Shown here in pieces: positions 44,132 to 51,226 of a stretch of 64,000 nucleotides of DNA. The stretch covers positions 1 to 64,000 of the forward strand of contig JADKFE010000018.1 in NCBI GenBank assembly GCA_016717595.1, written 5' to 3'. Numbering within the stretch: position 1 is the stretch's first letter; the number at the start of each line of letters is the position of its first letter. The translations under genes and the position numbers were made by a program. Below the pieces are notes generated by a model, which ran no database searches, was not told where the DNA came from, and worked only from the letters and a program-made list of their open reading frames with translations. Source of the DNA: Deltaproteobacteria bacterium. GTDB taxonomy: Bacteria > Myxococcota_A > UBA796 > CAJQPC01.

Positions 44132-45069
44132 AGGGACTCCGGCGGGGTGTGTGTGGCGACCAAGGCCGCCAAGCCGATGGGGAGGGGGATCTGCGGGCGG
44201 TGACCGAGGAGGCGCTGGGCCTTCGTGTGGTCGCCGCAGAAGCGGGCCACCTCGCCTGAGCGGCGGGGCAAGGCGCCGGGCTTGATGAGCCCTGGATCGG
44301 CCCCGGCGGCGCGGTAGACGGCGCGCACGAGCTCAACGACGGGCAGCTCCTCGCCGCCGCCGATGTTCACGATCTGCCCTTGCACCTCGGGCGCGGCGCA
44401 GCGGGCGACGCCTAAGGCGATGTCTTCGACGTGGTTGAGCTCGCGGGTCTGGGCGCCGTCGGTCATGGGGAAGGGCTGATTCGCCAAGGCGGCGGCGAGG
44501 GCCGTGGGCACCAGCCGGGCGCTGCGGTCGCCGGGGCCGTAGGTCAGAAACGGCCGGGCCACGGCGGCGCGGAGGCCCTGGCGGCAGAGATCGAGGGTGC
44601 GCGCCGTGGCCAGGGCCTTCGCGGCGCTGTACGGCGAGACCGGGCGGGCGGGCTGATCCTCACGAAAGGGGGCCTCGCCGTCGCCGTACTCCTCGCAGGT
44701 GCCGACGATCACCAGACGCGCGCCGAAGGTCAAGCAGGCGGCGGTCAGCTCGGCGTGGGGTTGCAGCAGCGCCCGCTCAAAGAGGGGGATGAGCGACTCG
44801 TCGCGGCGGTTGTCCACGGGGCAGGCGAGGTGGAAGACGAGCTGCGGGCGCTCGGCGTCGAGGAGCTGGGTGAAGGCGCCGGGCTCGCTCAGGTCACGGT
44901 GTTGGGCCCGGGCGCCCTCAGGGATCGCCGCGCCGCGGCTCACGCCCAGCACGTCGAGGCCTTGCGCGACGAGCAGGCGGGTGAGGGCCGCGCCGATGAG
45001 GCCGCTCGCGCCGGTCACCAGGGCGGACTCCGCTTGGAGCAGGTCTCGGATCGGGCGGGGCGCGCGCAT
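44128..45069 (-). CDS. NAD-dependent epimerase/dehydratase
   Basis: A 313-residue extended short-chain dehydrogenase/reductase of the nucleotide-sugar epimerase type. The NAD-binding motif TGASGLIGAAL is near residue 19. The catalytic Y-x-x-x-K is in SPYSAAKALA, with the upstream Thr/Ser in GTCEEYG. It likely modifies a nucleotide sugar, with the coupled methyltransferase possibly methylating the product. The ATG at 45069 lies only 18 bp from the divergent lipoprotein ATG. TACTTT ends seven bases upstream, so the mRNA would be leaderless. Confidence 0.85.
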   Translation of the reverse strand: MRAPRPIRDLLQAESALVTGASGLIGAALTRLLVAQGLDVLGVSRGAAIPEGARAQHRDLSEPGAFTQLLDAERPQLVFHLACPVDNRRDESLIPLFERALLQPHAELTAACLTFGARLVIVGTCEEYGDGEAPFREDQPARPVSPYSAAKALATARTLDLCRQGLRAAVARPFLTYGPGDRSARLVPTALAAALANQPFPMTDGAQTRELNHVEDIALGVARCAAPEVQGQIVNIGGGEELPVVELVRAVYRAAGADPGLIKPGALPRRSGEVARFCGDHTKAQRLLGHRPQIPLPIGLAALVATHTPPESL

Positions 45070-45087
45070 CGGCGGTAAAGTAACCCC
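45070..45087. promoter_or_regulatory. 18-bp bidirectional start region with overlapping -10 elements
   Basis: TAAAGT (45076-45081, plus) and TACTTT (45077-45082, minus) overlap by five bases. They end six and seven bases from the two divergent ATGs, respectively. There is no room for ribosome sites, so both mRNAs would be leaderless. The -35 regions would lie inside the opposite coding sequences and are not convincing. Confidence 0.45.
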
Positions 45088-45828
45088 ATGCGCACCACCC
45101 TCGTCCTGCTCTCTTCATTGCCCCTTCTGGCCCTCAGCGCCTGCGATCTCGGCGCGGCCAGCACGGTCACCTACGACGACAGCGGCTTAGACTCTGATGA
45201 CCAGCCCGACGACAGCGGCGGCGGCGACGACAGCGGCGGCGGTGACGACAGCGGCGGCGGCGACTCCGGCGGCGACGACACCAGCGCGCCCGAGGACGGT
45301 GACGGCGACGGCTTCACCGAGGCCGAGGGCGACTGCGACGACGGAGACGCCGGGGTTCACCCGGACGTGCCCGACACCTGCGACGGCGTGGACCAAGACT
45401 GCGATGAGGCCCTGGATGAGGACGCCGCCTCGGACGACCCCTACGAGCCCAACGACACGAGCCCCACCGCGCTTGGCGCCCTGGAGGACACCCCCGAGCA
45501 CCAGCTCGTCGGGTTTCTGCACAACGACCAAGACACCGACCGCTTCTCGTTCAGCGTCGTGGACGAGTGGTGGGACAGCTTCAAGGTGGAGGTGAGCCTC
45601 TCCAACATCCCCGCCGACGGGACGTACCGGCTCACGCTCAACCGCCTGAGCAGCGTCGGCGACGCGCCTTTGGGTGAGCTGGACCAGGTGTTCGGCTCGG
45701 GCTCGCTGAGCCTCACCTTGGCCGACGCCACCGGGGACGAGGACGGCGGCGAGTATGAGATCGTCGTCGAGGCCATCGCCGGGGCGGACTGCGGGCAGGG
45801 CTATCTGCTGGTGGTGCAGAAGCCTTAG
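45088..45828 (+). CDS. Acidic lipoprotein with one MopE-type repeat
   Basis: A 246-residue lipoprotein (LSAC, Cys about 19). A long DDSGGG repeat linker (about 30-65) precedes a single metal-binding repeat (DGDGDGFTEAEGDCDD ... CDGVDQDCDEALDED). The C-terminal 120 residues (YEPNDTSPTALG..., DTDRFSFSV, GTYRLTLNRL) match the bacterial pre-peptidase C-terminal/PPC-like beta domain of secreted proteins. Likely on the outer membrane. It shares the metal-binding motif with the three large paralogues but not their length. Confidence 0.8.
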   Translation: MRTTLVLLSSLPLLALSACDLGAASTVTYDDSGLDSDDQPDDSGGGDDSGGGDDSGGGDSGGDDTSAPEDGDGDGFTEAEGDCDDGDAGVHPDVPDTCDGVDQDCDEALDEDAASDDPYEPNDTSPTALGALEDTPEHQLVGFLHNDQDTDRFSFSVVDEWWDSFKVEVSLSNIPADGTYRLTLNRLSSVGDAPLGELDQVFGSGSLSLTLADATGDEDGGEYEIVVEAIAGADCGQGYLLVVQKP

Positions 45829-45836
45829 GGGCGTTG

Positions 45837-46087
45837 GCTCCGTAAGGCTGCTTGTGTGAGGTGACGGCCGTCGGGTCGTCTCCGCAAGGTTTCTTGTGTG
45901 AGGTGACGGCCGTCGGGTCGTCTCCGCAAGGTTTCTTGTGCGAGGTGACGGCCGTCGGGTCGTCTCCGCAAGGTTTCTTGTGTGAGGTGACGGCCGTCGG
46001 GTCGTCTCCGCAAGGTTTCTTGTGCGAGGTGACGGCCGTCGGGTCGTCTCCGCAAGGTTTCTTGTGCGAGGTGACGGTCGTCGGGTT
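45837..46087. repeat. 42-bp tandem repeat array, about six units
   Basis: Five nearly identical 42-bp units begin at 45861, 45903, 45945, 45987 and 46029, with degenerate ends before 45861 and after 46071. Each carries a perfect 10-bp palindrome GACGGCCGTC (45863-45872 and then every 42 bp; the sixth is GACGGTCGTC). The only variation inside the array is one T/C position in TTGTGYGAG. The unit length is 14 codons, so several reading frames stay open, but none has a plausible gene around it. Confidence 0.9.
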
Positions 46088-46264
46088 GGCGCTGCTCCCC
46101 GCCTGCGGTCCCCCCTGGATCCAGAAGTTGCTCCACGAGCCTGGGGATCGACCCTTCCGGGCGCGAACGCCTGCTGCCCACGCGCATTGGCCGACTCCGC
46201 CGCCAGGATCCGCCACACGTCGCGCGCCTAGCGGGTGGGTCAGAGAGCGTCAGCCTCGCCTAAT

Positions 46265-46302
46265 TTTGGTTGATCCAAACGAGCGCGTGAAGGATCTACA
46301 CT
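46265..46302 (+). promoter_or_regulatory. Promoter-like region with short palindrome
   Basis: TTTGG-TTGAT-CCAAA (46265-46279) is a perfect 5-bp inverted repeat. It lies 17 bp upstream of TACACT (46297-46302), a TANNNT -10 element. AAAGGAG follows before ATG 46334. The palindrome occupies the -35 region, where an activator or repressor could bind. Between 46088 and 46264 I see no gene or repeat. Confidence 0.45.
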
Positions 46303-46333
46303 CGCCGAAACCGAAGCACCAAAGGAGCCAATC

Positions 46334-46480
46334 ATGCTTTGGATGATGATGATCTCTCTCGCCTTCGCGGCGCCCTGCGAATGGAGCGCCGAGCCCCAAA
46401 GCGTTGAGGCCTTTCGCCACACGATCATCATTGACGGCGAGAGGTACAAGGCGAAGGACGTCGCCCAGCGGGCGGAGGGG
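46334..46480 (+). CDS. Short exported protein, truncated by low-complexity sequence
   Basis: The ATG at 46334 has a strong AAAGGAG site and encodes a brief signal-peptide-like start (MMMISLAFAAPCEW). Sensible text follows for about 49 codons (VEAFRHTIIIDGERY). After about 46480 the frame enters Arg/Gly/Pro-rich sequence and poly-G, so the true C-terminus is lost. Probably a small periplasmic protein; identity unknown. The truncation is likely a sequence artefact. Confidence 0.5.
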
Positions 46481-46489
46481 GCCGTTGAG

Positions 46490-46660
46490 CGTGGCAGACC
46501 CAGGCGCAGGCGGCGGGCGGGTGTCCGCGGCCTGAGGGCCGACGGGCCCGGCTGGGCGCCGGCCGCGGCGGCGGGGGGGTCGCGGCCGGCGGCGGGCGGG
46601 CCCGCGCCACACCCCGGGGGGGGGGGGGGGGCCGGGGGGGGGGAGCGGTGCGCCCCACCC
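46490..46660. other. Poly-G, extremely GC-rich low-complexity stretch
   Basis: The stretch is almost entirely G and C, with G-runs culminating in G16 (46616-46631), CC and G10 (46634-46643). It lies between a truncated gene and the intact stop of the next gene. No coding frame fits it. It looks like an assembly or base-calling artefact, though a genuine G-rich repeat with quadruplex potential cannot be excluded. Confidence 0.6.
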
Positions 46661-46661
46661 C

Positions 46662-47688
46662 TCACCCCAACATCCGCCGATGCCAGCCCACGCCGCCAAA
46701 CCTCCGCTCGGCGTACTCCAAGAACGGAAAGTCAATCGGCGAGCAGCGCGCCTGAATCACGGACCACGCCCCCCAGAACAGGTGGTTGGGGATCAGCAGC
46801 CGCTCCACGAAGCCGCCCAGCTCACCCACGGCGTCCTCGTCGTGAGGCTCCCCGAGGTACGCCACCACCAGCCGCCGCCGCGCGTCGGCGTCGGGGAAGT
46901 CCCGGTCGTAGTCGGCCTCAAAGCCCGCGTACTCATTGAGGTGGTTGGCGAGATCGGCGGCGGCGTAGGACGGCGCGGCGTACTCGTAGTCGATGAACCG
47001 CAGGGCCGTGGGGTCGGGGCCGATGAGGATGTTGCCCGAGAGCAGGTCGTTGTGGGCGAGCACCACCTTACGACCGAGCTGACCGCCCGGCGTCTGGAGC
47101 GCGGCGGCGGCGGCCTCCACCTCGGCCTGTAGGTCGGCGAGGGAGGCCAAATGCCCAGGAAGATTTAGGGCGGCGTGCCTCGCGCGGTCCTCAGCGCGCT
47201 CAAACTCCAGGGCCACCGCGGTGTTGAGCCAGCGGGTGAGGGTGTCCCAGAGGCTCGGCGGGCCCTCGACAGGGAGCTCGTGCCAGCGGCGCAGGGCCCG
47301 GGCGATGTGCGGCTGGTGCTCCGGCGCGGCCATCTCGGCGGGGGTCATCGCCCGGTGACCGTCAAGCCAGCCCTCAACCCGGCCGTTCTCAAGCAGGCCG
47401 TGCAGGGGAGGGGAGACGCCCAGCGCGCTCAGCCGGGCGAAGAGGCGGTTCTCGGCCTCCCGATCGATGACGAGCTCGGTGTTGTGGCCGTACCGACGCA
47501 CCAGCGCCGTGGGCCTGCCCGGCGCCGAGAGCCGGTAGAGCAGGTTCGTGATGCCGCCCTCGACGGGCTCCACCGTGGCGTGCGCTCGCGTCCTCCCAGC
47601 CCGGGACCAGGCCCCGCGCCGCCGCCAGGAGCAGCTCCGCCGGGGGATCGTCCGGCAGACGCAGCGGCAGGCGCGGGAGCTCAGCCAT
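46662..47688 (-). CDS. Choline/ethanolamine kinase-like protein, frameshifted
   Basis: The main part (residues from VEPVEGGITNLLYRL on) is a choline/ethanolamine kinase of the aminoglycoside-phosphotransferase fold. It has VRRYGHNTELVIDREAE, the catalytic LAHNDLLSGNIL and the metal site FIDYEYAAPSYAAADLANH, close to the eukaryote-type EKI pattern. It would phosphorylate an amino alcohol for phospholipid head groups. The N-terminal 38 residues (MAELPRLPLRL...GWEDAS) lie in another frame, joined at about 47580-47600 by one extra base. The likely start is the ATG at 47688, two bases after the stop of the preceding gene. The frame break is probably an error. Confidence 0.8.
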
Positions 47689-47690
47689 CG

Positions 47691-48377
47691 TCAGCGCCGG
47701 GGCGTCTTCTTGGGGAGCTGGGGGACAAACGAGAGGTCGGCGCCCACGGCGTAGGCCGGGCCCGCGTGCCGGGCGGTCTGGGCGTAGAGGTCGGCGTTCA
47801 CGCCCAAGATCACCCGACCGCGGGTGGTGCTGTAGCGCAGCCCGGCCCCGGCGTAGGCGTCTAAGCGCAGCACCCGGGCGGTCTCTTCAGCGCCGAGCGA
47901 CCAGGTGAAGTCGTTGCGTTGGCGGCGCAGCACCAAGGTGGGCCCCCCGGCGATGGACGAGCGCGGGCCGAGCTCCCACTCGGCGATGAGCGGCACCCGG
48001 ACGTCCAACGAGCCCGAGCCGCGCACCGAGCCCACGAAGGGCACCATCACCAGGCCATAGCTGGGGTTGATCGCCAGATGCAGGCGCTCACCCTCATAAA
48101 ATCGGTACCGCACGTCCATGCCCGCGCCGACGAGGTACAGCCGCGCGCCCATGTCGAGGTTGGGCAAGAGGCCCCGACGCACAAACACCTCACCCTGGGG
48201 CAGGGGGATGGTGCCGGTGGAGAGCGGGTTCGCGCCTTGCTGCAGGCTGCCGCTCACGCCGATCTGGGTCTGGCCGGGCTCAAGGGTCTTCGCGCCGTTC
48301 ACCCGGGCCAAGGTGGAGCAGCCCACGGTGAGGGCGAGGGCGAAGGCGGCGAGGCCCAGACGACGGAGCGCGCTCAC
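47691..48377 (-). CDS. Outer-membrane-type lipoprotein, beta-rich
   Basis: A 228-residue protein. The GTG at 48377 overlaps the preceding gene's TGA (GTGA), and gives a lipoprotein signal (LALTVGCS). The rest is beta-strand-rich with alternating hydrophobic residues (VFVRRGLLPNLDMGARLYLVGAG, LRLDAYAGAGLRYS) like an outer-membrane barrel. It ends with PQLPKKTPRR, without an aromatic terminus. Family unknown. Coupled to its neighbours in a compact minus-strand operon. Confidence 0.7.
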   Translation of the reverse strand: MSALRRLGLAAFALALTVGCSTLARVNGAKTLEPGQTQIGVSGSLQQGANPLSTGTIPLPQGEVFVRRGLLPNLDMGARLYLVGAGMDVRYRFYEGERLHLAINPSYGLVMVPFVGSVRGSGSLDVRVPLIAEWELGPRSSIAGGPTLVLRRQRNDFTWSLGAEETARVLRLDAYAGAGLRYSTTRGRVILGVNADLYAQTARHAGPAYAVGADLSFVPQLPKKTPRR

Positions 48378-48904
48378 CACTGCACCCCGATCCCGGCGCC
48401 CAGGTCGTAGTCCCAGTTGTAGACGCCTCGGGAGGCGACGCCGACCTGCCAGCTCCAGGCGAGGCGCTCGCCCAGGGGCCCGTCCAAGGCCACCCGGGCG
48501 CGCACGCCCAGATCGGCGCGGGTGATGCGCTCGGCGTCGGTCTCGCCCCACTCGGTGAGCGCGCTCGACACCGTGAGCGCCGGGCCCGCGCCGACATGAA
48601 CCGTCATCGGGCGGGTGCCCATGGCGAGCTCCGCGAGGGCCGAGGCGCGGACGAGCTGGGCGCTGACGCCATAAAAGTCGTTGGTCTTGGCCCGGCGGGT
48701 GAGGGTCAGCTCGCCGGTGAGCGCCCAGGGGCGCGGCGTGTACGAGGCCCACACCCCCAAGGCCGGCACGATGGCGTGGCGGGCCGGGGTCTGGAGCGCG
48801 AAGGCCGAGAGCTGCACCCCGGCGGTGGAGTGCTCGGCGCCCTCGATGGCGTGGGCGACCCCGCCGCCGCCACAAAACAGGCTCAACAGGAGGGTCGGCG
48901 TCAT
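48374..48904 (-). CDS. Exported beta-rich protein
   Basis: A 176-residue protein with a signal peptide (LLLSLFCGGGGVAHA). Its beta-barrel-like body (WASYTPRPWALTGELTLTRR, TVHVGAGPALTVS) ends in GIGVQW, an aromatic terminus typical of outer-membrane proteins. The start overlaps the HExxH lipoprotein's stop by four bases (ATGA), and the 3' end overlaps the next gene by four bases. Function unknown; probably a small outer-membrane protein working with its neighbour. Confidence 0.7.
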   Translation of the reverse strand: MTPTLLLSLFCGGGGVAHAIEGAEHSTAGVQLSAFALQTPARHAIVPALGVWASYTPRPWALTGELTLTRRAKTNDFYGVSAQLVRASALAELAMGTRPMTVHVGAGPALTVSSALTEWGETDAERITRADLGVRARVALDGPLGERLAWSWQVGVASRGVYNWDYDLGAGIGVQW

Positions 48905-49944
48905 GCGCAGGTCTCCGGCGTGGGGTGCTCAGGCAAACGGGCGGCGAAGGCGGCGCAGAGGGGCGTCTTGAGGGACTCGTCCTCTGCGACGGAGAGCTCT
49001 AACAGAAGCTCCGCCCAGCGGTCGGTGTCGTCCCAGGCGGCCTCAGCGCTCCAGGCGTCTACGGCGGCGACGACGAGCACGACGGCCTGATCCGCGCTGG
49101 TCAGCTCGCGTAGATCCCAGGCGAAGGAGGCATAAACCGTGCCCAAGGCGTAGGGGTCGTAGGCCTCGGCGTTCTCGGGGTACATCGTGGCGTCGGCCAC
49201 GGCGTCGGCGGCCACGTCGCGGGTGGTGACGCTGGGCAAGGAGAGGTCGAAGAAGTCGTTGTCGTCTAAGGTGAGGGTCGCGATCATGTCGGCGAAGCCC
49301 TCGTTGAGCGCCCGGACCTTGTTGGTCACGTTCGGGTCGTCGCCCGCATCGTAGGGCGCCTGAGCGTAGGCGTCCCCGGCGGTGAGCACGTTGAACAAGG
49401 CGTGGCCGAACTCATGGCGGATGACGCCGGGGTTCGCCGCCAAGGGCAGCACGGCGGGCAAGGCGTCGGGCAGCAGGATGAAGAGGTGAACGCCGCTGCC
49501 CAGATAGGCCGCGTTCTCGCCGCTGGTGAAGTCCATGCCCACAAAGGCGGGCTGGTAGGCGAAGTCAATCGGCCAGACGGGCTCGGTGTCGACGCCCAGG
49601 CCGTTGAGGTCGGCGCGCACCTGGGAGAGCGTGTGGTAGTACGTCCACAAGACGAGGCCGTCCTCGTCCATGGGGATGGCCACGTCGTCGATCACGTCGT
49701 AGTCGAGGTCCATCCGGCCGCCCTCGTCGTACCGGATGCCCATGTCAGCGCTGAACAGCTCAATCGCGATGCGGCCCCCTCGGTAGCCGTGGCCCAGCGC
49801 CCCCTCCATGTGCTGCGCGTCGGTCAGCTCAGGGATCGGGCGCGGGGCGACGCGGTACTCGCCGTCTTCGTCACGATCCACCGCCAACAAGAGCGCGGGC
49901 GATGGATCCGGGGAGCAGGCGAACATCACGAGGGGGAGGAACAT
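48901..49944 (-). CDS. HExxH metallopeptidase-like lipoprotein
   Basis: A 347-residue lipoprotein (FACS, Cys10). The zinc-binding motif RHEFGHALFN (H177, E178, H181) and the third ligand E215 in LNEGFADMIA define a gluzincin-type peptidase, as in thermolysin/M36-like enzymes. The remaining sequence does not match a specific family. It may degrade extracellular protein or process surface proteins. It sits in a same-strand, overlapping gene set with two beta-rich exported proteins. Confidence 0.75.
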   Translation of the reverse strand: MFLPLVMFACSPDPSPALLLAVDRDEDGEYRVAPRPIPELTDAQHMEGALGHGYRGGRIAIELFSADMGIRYDEGGRMDLDYDVIDDVAIPMDEDGLVLWTYYHTLSQVRADLNGLGVDTEPVWPIDFAYQPAFVGMDFTSGENAAYLGSGVHLFILLPDALPAVLPLAANPGVIRHEFGHALFNVLTAGDAYAQAPYDAGDDPNVTNKVRALNEGFADMIATLTLDDNDFFDLSLPSVTTRDVAADAVADATMYPENAEAYDPYALGTVYASFAWDLRELTSADQAVVLVVAAVDAWSAEAAWDDTDRWAELLLELSVAEDESLKTPLCAAFAARLPEHPTPETCA

Positions 49945-49956
49945 CTTGGCCTCGGC

Positions 49957-51170
49957 TTAGGGGTTGGCCTCGGGGCTGGCCTCTTGGCTGGTCTCTTCGA
50001 GGGCCGCGGGGGCCTCGCCGTCTTCACCGGGCTCACCGGCCTCACCCATCATGTCGCCGAGGTTCATGTTCTGCGTGGCGTAGTTCATCCCGGCGATGAT
50101 CTGCTGCATGGTGGTCTGCTGGGCGAGCGGCAGGGCTGAAGACTCGACGCCGCTCTCGATGGCGACGGCGAGGTTGCGGGCGACCCGGGCCAAGGTCTCG
50201 TCCTGGATGGCGTCGGCCAACATCCCGGCCCAGCGGGCGCGGCGGGCCCAGTCCAGGCGCACGGCGTCCTCGTCAAACACCAAGGCGGCGGCCTCCTCGA
50301 TGATCTTGTCGAGGCTGGGGCCGGCCTCTTCACCTTCAGGGGCGCCCCCGAACAGGAGCGGCAGCGCGGCCATCCCGGCGGACAAGGCGCTGCGGCTGAT
50401 GGGCCACGCGGCGAAGAAGGGGTGGTTGGACACCACCTCGGTGTCGGCGAGGAGCTCGGGGTCGTAACCCTCGGGCAAGGCGCCGAAGGGCTCGTGGAGC
50501 TGGGCCACGGCCAACACCTCCCCGGGGACGTGGGTGATGAAGTGGGCCCACTCGTGGGGGGCCTCGCCTTCTTGGCGGCGTGGGCGGCGATGACCGGCAG
50601 CACCAAGGAGAGGCCGTTGAGGAACGGGATCTCCACCAGCGGCGACTCGCGGTTGTCGATGAGGTCTTTCCACATCGAGCGGCCCGAGGACCGGCTGAGG
50701 TGGCCGTGCTGGAGGCTGTGCACCGTCTCGCTGCCGCCGCCGACGCCCATCACGACGCAGCTCCCTTCGCTGTCGGTGTACATCAGCACGAACTGGAAGT
50801 CGCCGTTGGGGGAGATCGGCGAGAGCGCGGCCCGGGGCGGCGGCATCTCTTCAGCGCGGCCCAAGGTGAACACCGTGCCTTGGCGTTTGGCCTCCTCGAC
50901 GACGACCCCCGCCGAGCGCAGGCGGTGAAGCCCAGCGCGACCGGCCTTCTTGAGGGCCTTGGACGCGGACTCAAGCTCCACCAAGAGCGCGCCGTTCTTC
51001 TGCTTCACGGCGGCCTCGACGGCGGCCAGGGCGAGCTCGTGATCGAGGCCCTCTAAACCAGCGCCCTCGCCCTTGAGCCAAGCGGCGGCCTGGTCGTATC
51101 CGGGGACATCAGGGAGGGTGGCGCCGCTGGCGAGGGCTTCAGCGAGGCGCTTGTTGATCTTCTCAGACAT
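49957..51170 (-). CDS. Uncharacterised protein, one frameshift
   Basis: From the ATG at 51170 the first frame encodes about 205 residues (MSEKINKRLAEALASG ... VIAAHAAKKA). Sensible text then resumes one frame over (PHEWAHFITHVPGEVLAVAQLHEPFG) to the TAG at 49957. Adding one base to the G6/C6 run at 50556-50561 restores a continuous protein of about 404 residues. The restored junction reads ARPPHEWAHF. No family is recognised. The C-terminus is acidic and Ala/Gln-rich. It is the first gene of the minus-strand cluster and ends 13 bp before the lipoprotein peptidase. Confidence 0.65.
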
Positions 51171-51226
51171 GGAGGGGGTCGCTCCGGGATCGGGAGTGGG
51201 TCGAGTTGAGAGAGAGGGACACGCGC

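Noticed and set aside
45837..46087. CRISPR array
   Set aside because: Units are contiguous 42-bp repeats without unique spacers and no cas genes are nearby.
45713..46218. Minus-strand gene encoding 14-residue repeats across the 42-bp array
   Set aside because: All frames stay open because 42 is divisible by three; there is no ribosome site or recognisable domain, and it overlaps the lipoprotein gene.
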